DNA from: Pseudomonas sp. SDI
GTDB lineage: Bacteria > Pseudomonadota > Gammaproteobacteria > Pseudomonadales > Pseudomonadaceae
Length of the DNA: 64,000 bases
Reading direction: 5' to 3'
Assembly: GCF_003105155.1 (NCBI RefSeq)
Contig: NZ_QETK01000001.1
Coordinates: 62,001-126,000, forward strand
The translations under genes and the position numbers were made by a program. Positions 55,771 through 64,000 of the stretch are shown in pieces; the first letter of the stretch is position 1; each line of letters begins with the position of its first letter. Under the pieces are notes generated by a model. The model searched no databases and was not told the DNA's origin. It saw only the letters and a list, made by a program, of their open reading frames with translations.

Positions 55771-56679
55771 TTACACCCGCGAAGCGAACAGCGCCTGATG
55801 CTGGCGGCATTGTTCCGCCGTCAGCATAAACACGCCGTGCCCGCCGCGCTCGAATTCCAGCCAGGCGAAATCGACTTCCGGGTACAGCTGCTCGACATGC
55901 ACCTGGCTGTTGCCCACTTCGACGATCAGCAAGCCCTTCTCGTTCAGGTGATCGGCCGCCTCGGCGAGCATCCGCCGCACCAGGTCCAGGCCATCGTTGC
56001 CGCAGGCCAGGCCCAGCTCCGGTTCGTGGTGATACTCCTGCGGCATGTCGGCGAAGTCTTCGGCATCGACATACGGCGGGTTCGACACGATCAGGTCGAA
56101 GCGCTGCCCCGGCAGACCGCCGAAACCATCGCCCTGCACGGTGTACACGCGTGCTTCCAGACCATGCCGCTCGATGTTCTGGTTGGCCACTTCGAGCGCT
56201 TCGAAGGACAGGTCGGCCAGCACCACTTCGGCCTCTGGGAACACGTCGGCACAGACGATCCCGATGCAGCCGGAACCGGTGCACAGGTCGAGAATCCGCG
56301 CCGGCTCGCTGGCCAGCCACGGCTCGAAGCGTTTCTCGATCAACTCGCCAATCGGCGAACGCGGAATCAGCACGCGCTCGTCGACAATGAACGCCATACC
56401 GCAGAACCACGCTTCGCCGAGCAAATAGGCGGTCGGCACACGCTCGTCGATGCGGCGTTTGAGCAGACGCTGCAACTTGACCAGTTCGTCGTCTTCCAGG
56501 CGACAGTCCAGGTAGCTGTCGGCCACTTCCCAGGGCAGGTGCACCGCGCCCAGAACCAGCAGCCGCGCCTCATCCCAGGCGTTGTCGGCACCGTGGCCGA
56601 AGAACAGCCCCTGCTCATGAAAACGGCTGACAGCCCAGCGGATGTGGTCGCGCAAAGTGCGCAGGCGGGAAGTGATCAC
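55771..56679 (-). CDS. prmB: 50S ribosomal protein L3 glutamine methyltransferase PrmB
   Basis: A 302-aa SAM methyltransferase that methylates a Gln of ribosomal protein L3. Motifs: [19 protein letters not shown] (SAM motif I), [18 protein letters not shown] and the active-site [10 protein letters not shown]. The N-terminal helical domain with the [10 protein letters not shown] segment is the substrate domain of PrmB/PrmC. It begins with GTG at 56679, GGAG upstream. Its place next to aroC, as in other Pseudomonas, supports the assignment over PrmC. Confidence 0.96.
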   Translation of the reverse strand: MITSRLRTLRDHIRWAVSRFHEQGLFFGHGADNAWDEARLLVLGAVHLPWEVADSYLDCRLEDDELVKLQRLLKRRIDERVPTAYLLGEAWFCGMAFIVDERVLIPRSPIGELIEKRFEPWLASEPARILDLCTGSGCIGIVCADVFPEAEVVLADLSFEALEVANQNIERHGLEARVYTVQGDGFGGLPGQRFDLIVSNPPYVDAEDFADMPQEYHHEPELGLACGNDGLDLVRRMLAEAADHLNEKGLLIVEVGNSQVHVEQLYPEVDFAWLEFERGGHGVFMLTAEQCRQHQALFASRV

Positions 56680-56869
56680 GGTAGACTCCTTGAATTTCGA
56701 CCGGCAATTCTAACAGCCCAGGCTGCACAATTGGCCGGCAAATGTGCCACTGGCATGTCTCGCCAGGGTGGCTGCAGGCCACTAACCACGCTGCTTGTAC
56801 GCGAAGCGATTCACATAAGCGTCCAAGCAGGGGACAATAGGTTAAAAGCCCTATCCAAAGGAGCCCCTG

Positions 56870-57460
56870 ATGTCTGTTCCAACGACGATGTTCCACCTCA
56901 GCGGTCGCGGTTATCCGCCGGCCAAACTGAGCAACGCCAGCCTGGTGATTATCGATGCGCAAAAGGAGTACCTCAGCGGTCCTCTGGCGCTCTCGGGCAT
57001 GGACGAAGCGGTGGCCAACATCGGCAAACTGCTCGAGGCAGCACGCAAGGCCGGGCGTCCGATCGTCCACGTGCGGCACCTGGGCACCGTCGGTGGCCTG
57101 TTCGATCCGCAAGGCGAGCGCGGCGAGTTCATTCCGGGGCTGGAGCCCCAGGGCGATGAAATCATCATTGAAAAGCGCATGCCGAATGCCTTCAAGAACA
57201 CCAAACTGCATGAAACCCTGCAGAACCACGGGCACCTCGACCTGATCGTCTGCGGCTTCATGAGCCACTCCAGTGTCAGCACTACCGTGCGCCGGGCCAA
57301 GGACTATGGTTACCGTTGCACCCTGGTCGAGGACGCCTGTGCCACCCGCGACCTGCCGTTCAAGGACGGGGTGATTGCGGCAGCGCAGATCCAGCAGAGC
57401 GAAATGGCAATCATGGCCGACAATTTCGCCTGCGTGGCGCCGGTCAACAGCCTGATCTGA
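56870..57460 (+). CDS. Isochorismatase-family hydrolase with Ser in place of the catalytic Cys
   Basis: A 196-aa protein of the isochorismatase/cysteine hydrolase fold. Asp29 (VIIDAQKEY) and Lys102 (IIIEKRMPNAF) of the triad are present. At the nucleophile site the family Cys is Ser135 in CGFMSHSSVSTTV; by a gapless alignment to EntB-type (AHIGCMTTA) this position is Gly there. A cysteine-hydrolase (nicotinamidase-like) reaction is therefore unlikely; an isochorismatase-type reaction or a different chemistry remains open. ATG at 56870 with AAGGAG. Followed by a small membrane-protein gene. Confidence 0.88.
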   Translation: MSVPTTMFHLSGRGYPPAKLSNASLVIIDAQKEYLSGPLALSGMDEAVANIGKLLEAARKAGRPIVHVRHLGTVGGLFDPQGERGEFIPGLEPQGDEIIIEKRMPNAFKNTKLHETLQNHGHLDLIVCGFMSHSSVSTTVRRAKDYGYRCTLVEDACATRDLPFKDGVIAAAQIQQSEMAIMADNFACVAPVNSLI

Positions 57461-57536
57461 CCGACCGCCTGGCTGGCAGCTGGAACCACCCTGCGGCTTT
57501 TCGGTCCAACCTCGGATATCCATAGAGGGAATCGGA

Positions 57537-57857
57537 ATGAAGTTGTCCGATGGTTTCGACGCCAAGCGCCTGCGCCCACGTGAACGACGCAACTGGGGCG
57601 CGCGCCTGGCAGCCGGCGTGTCCGCACTGCTCGCCACGCTCGGCGTGCTGTTGGCCATGGCCGGCGTTGCCAGCCTGCTGGGCCGCCCGGCAGCGCTGGG
57701 CGAGCTCAATGCCAATCCGGCCGGGGCCGCGGTGTTGCTTGCCGGCGGTCTGCTGTTGCTCTATCTGGGCGTCTGGTGCTGGCGCCGAAGCCGCTTGCGC
57801 CTGCGCCGTAGCCGCGAGCTGAACCTGTCGCCGCACCTGATGAAAAAGCACGATTGA
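57537..57857 (+). CDS. Small membrane protein
   Basis: A 106-aa protein with basic ends and two TM helices at about residues 22-45 (LAAGVSALLATLGVLLAMAGV) and 61-82 (GAAVLLAGGLLLLYLGVWC). Function unknown. The ATG at 57537 has AGAGGG upstream. It runs in the same direction as the isochorismatase-like and Smr genes, 52 bp before the Smr start, so it could be part of one transcript. Confidence 0.75.
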   Translation: MKLSDGFDAKRLRPRERRNWGARLAAGVSALLATLGVLLAMAGVASLLGRPAALGELNANPAGAAVLLAGGLLLLYLGVWCWRRSRLRLRRSRELNLSPHLMKKHD

Positions 57858-57909
57858 CTGCAACGCCATGGAGAGTCGCGTAAACTACGCCGCCCTGGCG
57901 GAGGCTTAC

Positions 57910-58467
57910 ATGCAAGACGACGATTTTTCCCTGTTCACCAGCGAGATGCGTGGCGTAAAGCCGATCAAGCACGATCGCGCCGACACCGGCAAGCCCAAGG
58001 CCGACCGCAAGCAGCTGGCCAATCTACGCCTGCATGCAACCGTGCGGAGCGACCAGACCGTGGTCGACGGGCTGTCCGACCAGTTCGTTATCGACGTAGG
58101 CCCGGAAGACGACCTGCACTGGAGCCGTGATGGCGTCCAGGAAAGCCAGATGCGCAAGCTCAAGCTGGGCCAGATCGGCTTCGAAGGCAGCCTCGACCTG
58201 CACGGCATGAGCGTCGAGAAAGCCCGTGAAACGCTGTGGGCGTTCATCGAGGAGGCTACCCGCTTCGAAGTACGCTGCGTGCGCGTCACCCACGGCAAGG
58301 CCGTGCGCCTGGACGGCAAACGACCGATGATCAAGAGCCACGTCAACACCTGGCTGCGCCAGCACGCCCAAGTACTCGGTTTCACCTCCTGCCAGGCCCG
58401 CCACGGCGGCGCCGGTGCGGTGTATGTGATGCTCAAGCGGACCATGCTCGAAGGCCGCGACGAATAA
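57910..58467 (+). CDS. Smr-domain protein (SmrA/YfcN-type)
   Basis: A 185-aa protein. The Smr domain (about 90-180) has the conserved LDLHGMSVEKARETL, RVTHGKAVRL and HVNTWLRQH segments, and GGAGAVYVMLKR at the end. Smr domains bind and cut RNA or DNA, and SmrB-type proteins in Gammaproteobacteria cut mRNA at collided ribosomes. The ATG at 57910 with GGAGG 5 nt upstream is chosen; a start 14 residues earlier has no ribosome site. Confidence 0.88.
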   Translation: MQDDDFSLFTSEMRGVKPIKHDRADTGKPKADRKQLANLRLHATVRSDQTVVDGLSDQFVIDVGPEDDLHWSRDGVQESQMRKLKLGQIGFEGSLDLHGMSVEKARETLWAFIEEATRFEVRCVRVTHGKAVRLDGKRPMIKSHVNTWLRQHAQVLGFTSCQARHGGAGAVYVMLKRTMLEGRDE

Positions 58468-58536
58468 CGCCGTACTTGCAGCGCCGCCACAGCCACCGTA
58501 CCCTTCGCGTTTGCGATAAATCTCACAGGTAGATCC

Positions 58537-59082
58537 ATGTCCCTGGAACAGAACTACACCGCGATCCTCGGCCAGCTCGGCGAGGATGTCTCCCGCGAGG
58601 GCCTGCTCGACACGCCCAAGCGGGCTGCGAAGGCCATGCAGTACCTTTGCCGCGGTTACACCCAAACCCTGGAAGAAGTGACCAACGACGCCCTGTTCAG
58701 CTCCGACAACAGCGAAATGGTCCTGGTCAAGGACATCGAGCTGTACTCGCTGTGCGAACACCACCTGCTGCCATTCATCGGCAAGGCCCACGTTGCCTAC
58801 ATCCCGAATGGCAAGGTACTGGGCCTGTCGAAAGTAGCGCGGATCGTCGACATGTTCGCTCGCCGCCTGCAGATCCAGGAAAACCTCAGCCGCCAGATCG
58901 CCGAAGCGATCCAGCAGGTCACCGGCGCGCTAGGCGTGGCAGTGGTCATCGAGGCCAAGCACATGTGCATGATGATGCGCGGTGTGGAGAAGCAGAATTC
59001 GTCGATGATCACCTCGGTGATGCTCGGTGAGTTCCGCGAAAACGCCTCGACACGCAGCGAGTTTCTCAGCCTGATCAAGTAA
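58537..59082 (+). CDS. folE: GTP cyclohydrolase I (FolE)
   Basis: A 181-aa enzyme making dihydroneopterin triphosphate from GTP for folate synthesis. The zinc site uses Cys and His in [12 protein letters not shown] and the Cys in [14 protein letters not shown]. The N-terminal [17 protein letters not shown] and the C-terminal SRSEFL-type end are standard (181 aa). It lies 69 bp downstream of the Smr gene and ends at a terminator. Confidence 0.97.
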   Translation: MSLEQNYTAILGQLGEDVSREGLLDTPKRAAKAMQYLCRGYTQTLEEVTNDALFSSDNSEMVLVKDIELYSLCEHHLLPFIGKAHVAYIPNGKVLGLSKVARIVDMFARRLQIQENLSRQIAEAIQQVTGALGVAVVIEAKHMCMMMRGVEKQNSSMITSVMLGEFRENASTRSEFLSLIK

Positions 59083-59097
59083 CCAGGCGCTGTACTG

Positions 59098-59125
59098 GAG
59101 CCGACCCTTTGCGGGTCGGCTTTTT
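59098..59125 (+). terminator. Intrinsic terminator downstream of folE
   Basis: GCCGACCC pairs with GGGTCGGC around a TTTGC loop, followed by TTTTT. It lies 16 bp after the folE stop. Confidence 0.9.
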
Positions 59126-59143
59126 GCATTCAGAGGAGTTGTC

Positions 59144-59515
59144 ATGATCGTTAAAGCACTGCGGGTTGGCTTGGGCCAGTTGATCGTCTTCCTCGACTGG
59201 ATCAGCCGCCCGGCCAAGCTCAAACGCGACGCCGTTGCCCAGGCGCACGTCGAACAGGCGGCCAAGGGCCTTAGCCTGTATCAGTTCCATGCCTGCCCGT
59301 TCTGCGTGAAAACCCGCCGCACCCTGCACAAGCTGAACGTGCCGGTGACGCTGCGCGATGCGAAGCACAACGCGCAGGATCGCCAGACCCTGCTCGACCA
59401 GGGCGGCAAGATCAAGGTGCCCTGCCTGCGCATCGAAGAGGACGGCAAGACCACCTGGATGTATGAGTCCAAGGTGATCATCGAGTACCTGAACAAGCGT
59501 TTCTCGGCGGTCTGA
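59144..59515 (+). CDS. Glutaredoxin-domain protein
   Basis: A 123-aa protein. An N-terminal hydrophobic helix (LGQLIVFLDWISRP, about 9-23) may anchor it to the membrane. The glutaredoxin fold (42-120) has the redox motif CPFC at residues 51-54 and the GSH-binding KVPCLRI and WMYESKVIIEYL segments. It resembles glutaredoxin-like proteins next to folE in other Pseudomonas. GGAG is 11 nt before the ATG at 59144. Confidence 0.9.
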   Translation: MIVKALRVGLGQLIVFLDWISRPAKLKRDAVAQAHVEQAAKGLSLYQFHACPFCVKTRRTLHKLNVPVTLRDAKHNAQDRQTLLDQGGKIKVPCLRIEEDGKTTWMYESKVIIEYLNKRFSAV

Positions 59516-59564
59516 TCAAGCGCTAACCACCCGCAGTGACTGGCCATCCGAGAGCGCTGGCCTC

Positions 59565-59632
59565 CTGCGGGAGCGGGCCTTCAGCGATAGGGCGTACACC
59601 TGCCTCATCGCCGGCAAGGCCGGCTCGCCGAG
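59565..59632. repeat. REP inverted pair
   Basis: CTGCGGGAGCGGGCCTTCAG and ATCGCCGGCAAGGCCGGCTC occur as facing units with complementary GCGGGCC / GGCCGGC arms between the convergent glutaredoxin and GST genes. Confidence 0.7.
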
Positions 59633-59656
59633 GGTCAGTGCCCCCTGGGCAGCGTT

Positions 59657-60259
59657 TCAGCCGACCATCGTTACATGCCGCGGATGGCTGGCCACGCGCT
59701 TCAGCCACTCCTGCACCGCCGGGTAGCCGCCCAGGTCGAAGCCACCTTCATGGGCAACGTGGGTGTAGGCATACAGCGCGACATCGGCAATCGAGTAGCT
59801 GTCCCCGACCAGGTACGGGGTCATCTGCAGCTGCTTCTCCATCACCCGCAGGGCCTTGTAACCGCCCTTGTGCAGCGTCTTGTATTCTTCCTCGCGGTCG
59901 GCCGGCCGGCCCAGGTAGTGTTCGATAAAGCGTGCCACGGCAATATACGGCTCATGGCTGTACTGCTCGAAGAACTGCCACTGCAAGACCTGAGTGCGCA
60001 AGCGCGGGTCACTGGGCAGGAACTCGCTGCCATCGGCGAGGAAGTTCAAGATGGCGTTGGACTCCCACAGGTACGTACCGTCTTCCAGCTCCAGAACCGG
60101 CACCTTGCCGTTGGGGTTCATCTTCAGAAAGTCGTCAGTTTCCGTCTCGCCCTTGAGAATGTCGACCGAGTGCCACTCATACGGCTTGCCGAGCAGGTGC
60201 AGCATCAACTTGACCTTGTAGCAGTTGCCCGACTGGTAGTCGCCGTAAACCTTGTACAT
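59657..60259 (-). CDS. Glutathione S-transferase family protein
   Basis: A 200-aa GST. The N-terminal thioredoxin-fold domain (1-80) has the start YKVYGDYQSGNCYKVKLML and GSH-binding KVPVLELEDG, YLWESNAILNFL. The C-terminal helical domain follows (90-200), containing GDSYSIADVALYAYTHV. It can use Ser/Cys near the N-terminus (Ser10 or Cys13) as the active residue; the exact class is uncertain. Divergent from benE. Confidence 0.93.
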   Translation of the reverse strand: MYKVYGDYQSGNCYKVKLMLHLLGKPYEWHSVDILKGETETDDFLKMNPNGKVPVLELEDGTYLWESNAILNFLADGSEFLPSDPRLRTQVLQWQFFEQYSHEPYIAVARFIEHYLGRPADREEEYKTLHKGGYKALRVMEKQLQMTPYLVGDSYSIADVALYAYTHVAHEGGFDLGGYPAVQEWLKRVASHPRHVTMVG

Positions 60260-60404
60260 TGCTCCCCCTCATGAATACTCGATCGTGCCGCCGTCCATAG
60301 TTGGCGACTGTACGGCTAATTGCAATGGTTGCTGTATGGCATATCCGCGAGACTCGCAGGGTAGTCTGCAAAATCTGCTTACACCCGTATAAGGAATACC
60401 CTTC

Positions 60405-61598
60405 ATGTCCGATGCCACCTCAACGCACCTGCGTCCGTTGGCCGACACCTCTCCTTCGGCCGTTGTTGCCGGATTCATTGCCATGCTCACCGGCTACACC
60501 AGCTCCCTGGTGCTGATGTTCCAGGCCGGCCAGGCCGCCGGGCTGAGCAGTGCGCAGATCTCCTCATGGATCTGGGCGTTGTCGATCGGCATGGCGGTGT
60601 GCAGCATCGGTCTGTCGCTGCGTTACCGCACCCCGGTCACCGTGGCCTGGTCGACGCCCGGTGCCGCCCTGCTGATCACCAGCCTGGGTGGTGTGACCTA
60701 TGGCGAGGCGATTGGCGCCTATATCACCTGCGCCGTGCTGGTGGTGATCTGTGGCCTGACCGGCAGCTTCGAAAAACTGGTCAAGCGCATTCCTGCCTCG
60801 CTCGCCTCAGCCCTGCTGGCCGGGATCCTGTTCAAGATCGGCAGCGAAATTTTCGTCGCGGCCCAACACCGCACAACACTGGTGCTGGGGATGTTCTTTG
60901 CCTACCTGCTGGTCAAGCGCCTGTCGCCCCGCTACTCGGTGCTGGCGGCGCTGCTGGTGGGCACGGCACTGTCCGCCCTGCTCGGCCTACTCGACTTCAG
61001 CGGCTTCACACTGGAACTGGCAACCCCGGTGTGGACCACGCCAAGCTTTTCGTTGGCGGCGACCATCAGTATCGGTATCCCGCTGTTCGTGGTGGCGATG
61101 ACTTCGCAGAATATGCCAGGTGTCGCGGTGCTACGTGCTGACGGATATCAGGTTCCGGCGTCGCCACTGATCTCGGTGACCGGTTTTGCATCGTTGCTGC
61201 TGGCGCCGTTTGGCTCGCACGGGATCAATCTGGCGGCGATCAGCGCCGCCATCTGTACCGGCCCACACGCCCATGAAGACCCGAACAAGCGCTATACCGC
61301 GGCGGTCTGGTGCGGGATCTTCTACGGCATTGCCGGCGTATTCGGCGCGACCCTGGCGGCGCTGTTTGCCGCCCTGCCCAAGGAGCTGGTGCTGTCGATT
61401 GCGGCATTGGCGCTGTTCGGCTCGATCATGAACGGCCTGAGCGTCGCGATGAACGAAGCGCGCGAGCGTGAAGCGGCGCTGATTACCTTCATGGTGACCG
61501 CGTCGGGGTTCACCCTGTTCTCCATTGGTTCGGCGTTCTGGGGGATTGTGGCCGGGGTGCTGACGCTGCTGATTCTGAACTGGCGCAAAACTGCCTGA
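60405..61598 (+). CDS. benE: BenE-family transporter (benzoate/H+ symporter-like)
   Basis: A 397-aa inner-membrane protein with about 12 TMs, of the BenE family related to nucleobase transporters. The start SPSAVVAGFIAMLTGYTSSL and the CSIGLSLRYRTPVTVAWSTP segment are family-typical. The ben catabolic genes are not in this window, so the substrate may be another aromatic or organic acid and the symbol denotes family. ATG at 60405 with AAGGAAT upstream. Confidence 0.9.
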   Translation: MSDATSTHLRPLADTSPSAVVAGFIAMLTGYTSSLVLMFQAGQAAGLSSAQISSWIWALSIGMAVCSIGLSLRYRTPVTVAWSTPGAALLITSLGGVTYGEAIGAYITCAVLVVICGLTGSFEKLVKRIPASLASALLAGILFKIGSEIFVAAQHRTTLVLGMFFAYLLVKRLSPRYSVLAALLVGTALSALLGLLDFSGFTLELATPVWTTPSFSLAATISIGIPLFVVAMTSQNMPGVAVLRADGYQVPASPLISVTGFASLLLAPFGSHGINLAAISAAICTGPHAHEDPNKRYTAAVWCGIFYGIAGVFGATLAALFAALPKELVLSIAALALFGSIMNGLSVAMNEAREREAALITFMVTASGFTLFSIGSAFWGIVAGVLTLLILNWRKTA

Positions 61599-61608
61599 GG
61601 CGCATCAT

Positions 61609-61627
61609 GGGAAGGCAAAGCCTTCCC
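61609..61627. terminator. Hairpin between convergent benE and the chemoreceptor gene
   Basis: GGGAAGG and CCTTCCC form a perfect 7-bp stem with a CAAAG loop, 8 bp beyond the benE stop. No T run follows. Confidence 0.45.
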
Positions 61628-61633
61628 AATCGC

Positions 61634-63580
61634 TCACAAGCGAAAATGCCCGACCATGCCCTTCAGCGCATTGCCCAACTGCGCCAGCTCGACACTTGAG
61701 CTGGCGTTACCCTGCATCGCCAACGCCGACTGATCGGCACTGCTGCGGATTTGCGTAACGCTGCGGTTGATCTCCTCCGCCACCGAGCTCTGCTGCTCGG
61801 CCGCCGCCGCAATCTGCTGGTTCATCTGCTGGATCAATGACACCGCCGCAGCGATGCTGCCCAGCGCACTCTCGGTCTGCAACGCATCGGCCACCGCCAG
61901 CTTGACCAGCTCGCCACTGCCCTGGATGGTCGCCACCGAGGCCTGGGCATTGCTGCGTAAACTGCTGACCAAGCGCTCGATTTCCTCGGTCGATTGCTGG
62001 GTGCGCCGTGCCAGCGCGCGCACCTCGTCGGCCACCACTGCAAAGCCGCGGCCCTGCTCACCGGCTCGCGCCGCCTCGATCGCCGCGTTGAGCGCCAGCA
62101 GGTTGGTCTGCTCGGCCACGCTCTTGATCACCTCAAGCACCGAGCCGATGTTCTGCACCTGTGCACTGAGGCTTTCGATACTCTGGCTGGCCGCCTGCGC
62201 CGAACCGGCCAGTTGCTCGATACGTTGCATACTCTGGCGCACCACCTGCTGCCCACTGTCGACCTTGGCATCCGCCGATTGCGCGGCCTGGGCAGCCGCT
62301 TCGGCGTTGCGCGCCACGTCATGCACGGTGGCCGTCATCTGGTGCATGGCCGTCGCGACCTGCTCGGTCTCCTCCTTCTGGCTGCTCACTTCACGGTTGG
62401 TCTGCTCGGTCACCGCCGACAGCGAATGGGCGTTGCTGGCCAACTGCTCGATCCCGGCCTGCAAGCCGCTGACAATCTCGCTCAAGCCGTTGCCCATCTG
62501 CTGCATGGCCTGCATCAGCTGACCCACTTCGTCGTTGCGCGCCACCCCGGGCTCTTCGCGCAGGTCGCCGGCGGCAATCCGCTGGGCACGCTGAATCACC
62601 TGGCGCAGCGGGCCGACAATCGCCCGCGTGATCAGCCAGGCCGCCACGATCCCGACCAGCAAGGCCAGCAGCGAGGACACCAGAATCAGCAGCGCATTCT
62701 GCTTCAGCTCGGCCTGCATGGCGCCGTCGATATCGGCATTGATCTGCTCGACCCGCGCCGTCACCTGGTCGGCGCGCGCCTTAAGTTGTTCGCACAGTTG
62801 CTGCTCACGCGCCAGCAGGTCGGTGTACTCGCCAAGCTTCTCGGCAAAGCTGCCGATATGGGTGGCTACCTCACCCAGCACCGACTGGTAACCGGGGTCT
62901 TGGATACTGCCCTTGAGTTGAGCGACCAGCGTCGCCGCCTGTTCGACCTGTTCTATCCGGCCCTGACGGGCATCCTCGGCGCCCTTGCGGTTCTGCTCCA
63001 GGCGCAGCCGCGCCTCGTCCATCGCCAGCAGCATCAGCCGGGCCACCTGGGCTACCTGGCCGGACTGCTCGACGAATTCGGCACCCTGCTGCCCCTGGGA
63101 GTTCTTGAGTGTGTAGGTGCCATCGTCGGCCAAGCCAGCCTGCAGCACATCGAGGTTGTTGGCGACGCTGGACACCGACCAGCTGGCCATGTCCAGCGCC
63201 AGCTCCTTGGCCTGGGTCAGCGCAACGAACTGGTCGAAAGCCTGTCGATAGGCACCCAGGGCCGCACCGACATCGCTGCCGGTCAGTACCGGCAGCACTT
63301 CGACCTGGCTGCTCAGCGCCTCGACCCCCTGATGCAGGGCCTCGATTGCCTGGGGGGCGGAGCGCTGGGCGAAGGCTTGTTCCTGCAAACGCACCTTGAG
63401 CAGACCGTCGTTGAACGCGGTCATCTGCTTGAGCGCCTCGAAGCGCTGGCCAACGCTGTACAACGCGGCAATGCCGATGGCCGCCACAGCCGCCGTCAGC
63501 ACCAGCACCAGGGTAAACCCCAGCCCCAGCTTGCGGGCCATGCCCAGGTTGGCAAAACCGCCACTCGTGCCCGATTTCAT
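61634..63580 (-). CDS. Methyl-accepting chemotaxis protein with a helical ligand-binding domain
   Basis: A 648-aa chemoreceptor. TM1 is at about residues 16-40 ([20 protein letters not shown]), a periplasmic all-helical domain of about 245 residues (size like the helical bimodular domain of McpS-type receptors), TM2 near 287-310, a HAMP domain, and the cytoplasmic signalling domain with the tip [20 protein letters not shown] and [15 protein letters not shown]. There is no C-terminal CheR-binding pentapeptide. The ligand is unknown; HBM domains bind organic acids. It converges with benE, which may suggest sensing of the transported compound, though that is only positional. Confidence 0.93.
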   Translation of the reverse strand: MKSGTSGGFANLGMARKLGLGFTLVLVLTAAVAAIGIAALYSVGQRFEALKQMTAFNDGLLKVRLQEQAFAQRSAPQAIEALHQGVEALSSQVEVLPVLTGSDVGAALGAYRQAFDQFVALTQAKELALDMASWSVSSVANNLDVLQAGLADDGTYTLKNSQGQQGAEFVEQSGQVAQVARLMLLAMDEARLRLEQNRKGAEDARQGRIEQVEQAATLVAQLKGSIQDPGYQSVLGEVATHIGSFAEKLGEYTDLLAREQQLCEQLKARADQVTARVEQINADIDGAMQAELKQNALLILVSSLLALLVGIVAAWLITRAIVGPLRQVIQRAQRIAAGDLREEPGVARNDEVGQLMQAMQQMGNGLSEIVSGLQAGIEQLASNAHSLSAVTEQTNREVSSQKEETEQVATAMHQMTATVHDVARNAEAAAQAAQSADAKVDSGQQVVRQSMQRIEQLAGSAQAASQSIESLSAQVQNIGSVLEVIKSVAEQTNLLALNAAIEAARAGEQGRGFAVVADEVRALARRTQQSTEEIERLVSSLRSNAQASVATIQGSGELVKLAVADALQTESALGSIAAAVSLIQQMNQQIAAAAEQQSSVAEEINRSVTQIRSSADQSALAMQGNASSSVELAQLGNALKGMVGHFRL

Positions 63581-63706
63581 TACGCGCCCCCCTTAGATGC
63601 CCAGCCCGAAGAGTGGCAATCGCGCAGGTCTGTGCACAAGCCTTTGGCGTCGGAATAATGGCAAAAAGCTACGGCCACGTCGTTTTCAGGACACTCGAGG
63701 TCGTCG

Positions 63707-64000
63707 CTACAGGGGGTCTCGGCTAGCGCGGAAAAACTGCTGGGCACGCAGGTCCTGAGCGTAGGCCACATTGATGCGCAGCCAGTCGCTGGCGCTGCCA
63801 TCGGGATTGAAGGCACTCCCCGGCGACAGCAACACACCGGCCTCCAGCGCCAGCCGGTGCAGCGCCGCGAAGTCGCGCCCTGGGCAGCGCGCCCAGACGA
63901 ACATGCCACCATACGGCTCGACGAACACCTCCCAACCGCTGGCCTCAAGCAACTGCAAGGCACTGGCCATGTGCTGGGCCAGGCGCACACGCAGGCGCTG
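63707..64000 (-). CDS. PLP-dependent aminotransferase-fold regulator (MocR-like), C-terminal part
   Basis: The 97 visible codons run off the right edge (partial at its 5' end). They match the small domain of fold type I aminotransferases: VEPYGGMFVWARCPG, ALEAGVLLSPGSAFN and WLRINVAYAQ, as in GntR/MocR-family regulators and AspC-like enzymes. Whether an N-terminal GntR domain exists cannot be seen. It is downstream of nothing in this window and lies 126 bp upstream of the chemoreceptor start on the same strand. Confidence 0.85.
   Translation of the reverse strand, partial: QRLRVRLAQHMASALQLLEASGWEVFVEPYGGMFVWARCPGRDFAALHRLALEAGVLLSPGSAFNPDGSASDWLRINVAYAQDLRAQQFFRASRDPL

Noticed and set aside
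61994..63658. Long plus-strand frame opposite the chemoreceptor gene
   Set aside because: No domain and His/Leu-rich composition; the chemoreceptor signalling tip is unmistakable on the minus strand.

Overview
The window is a GC-rich, gene-dense bacterial chromosome segment from a fluorescent Pseudomonas, most likely of the P. putida group. The gene order (SagS-type hybrid kinase, glutathione peroxidase, MsrB, AlaA, HtpX, Tpm; OhrR/Ohr; EarP/EF-P; AroC, PrmB, Smr protein, FolE) is the one I know from P. putida and P. aeruginosa, and REP-type intergenic repeats with P. putida-like arms are present. A complete alkaline protease locus (aprA-aprI-aprDEF) is not typical of P. putida KT2440 but is known from P. 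entomophila and P. fluorescens, so a P. entomophila-like member of the group is my best guess (inference).

Layout. 1-240: tRNA-Gly and tRNA-Glu on the minus strand with promoter and terminator. 571-5239: membrane protein, free-methionine-sulfoxide reductase, DUF815 ATPase and SagS-like kinase. 5232-9324: peroxide and methionine-sulfoxide repair, alanine aminotransferase, HtpX protease and Tpm. 9428-16015: extradiol dioxygenase, DEAD-box RNA helicase, spermidine-synthase-like protein, class II DAHP synthase, YcaQ-type glycosylase and DUF1127. 16112-19880: two LysR regulators, a TauE/SafE exporter and the OhrR/Ohr organic-peroxide pair. 19940-22728: EF-P, its rhamnosyltransferase EarP, a membrane protein and a Gre-like factor.

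22729-24780 is the one clear accessory insert. A colicin E9-like HNH DNase bacteriocin gene (with a frameshift) and an intact immunity gene sit between the C-terminal and N-terminal remnants of a LysR regulator gene that once faced an MFS exporter gene. 26032-32405 is the minus-strand apr locus: serralysin AprA, inhibitor AprI and type I secretion system AprDEF. A consensus RsmA/RsmE site covers the aprA ribosome binding site.

32874-44876: small membrane protein, TonB-dependent receptor, tRNA-Ser, crotonase, acyltransferase, CorA, amidotransferase, cytochrome c, the three-gene transglutaminase/alpha-E/ATP-grasp operon, RraB, and a small frameshifted gene. 45022-53690: sulfatase-family phosphoglycerol transferase, alkylguanine methyltransferase, ZIP transporter, ankyrin protein, DUF3509 protein behind a predicted sigma-54 promoter with a phased TGCA array, an acireductone-dioxygenase homologue lacking one metal ligand, an MFS transporter and AroC. 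53827-64000: hydrolase, PrmB, isochorismatase-like protein, Smr protein, FolE, glutaredoxin, GST, BenE, a chemoreceptor, and the C-terminal end of a MocR-type regulator or aminotransferase cut by the window edge.

No rRNA, CRISPR array, prophage, transposase or integrase was seen.
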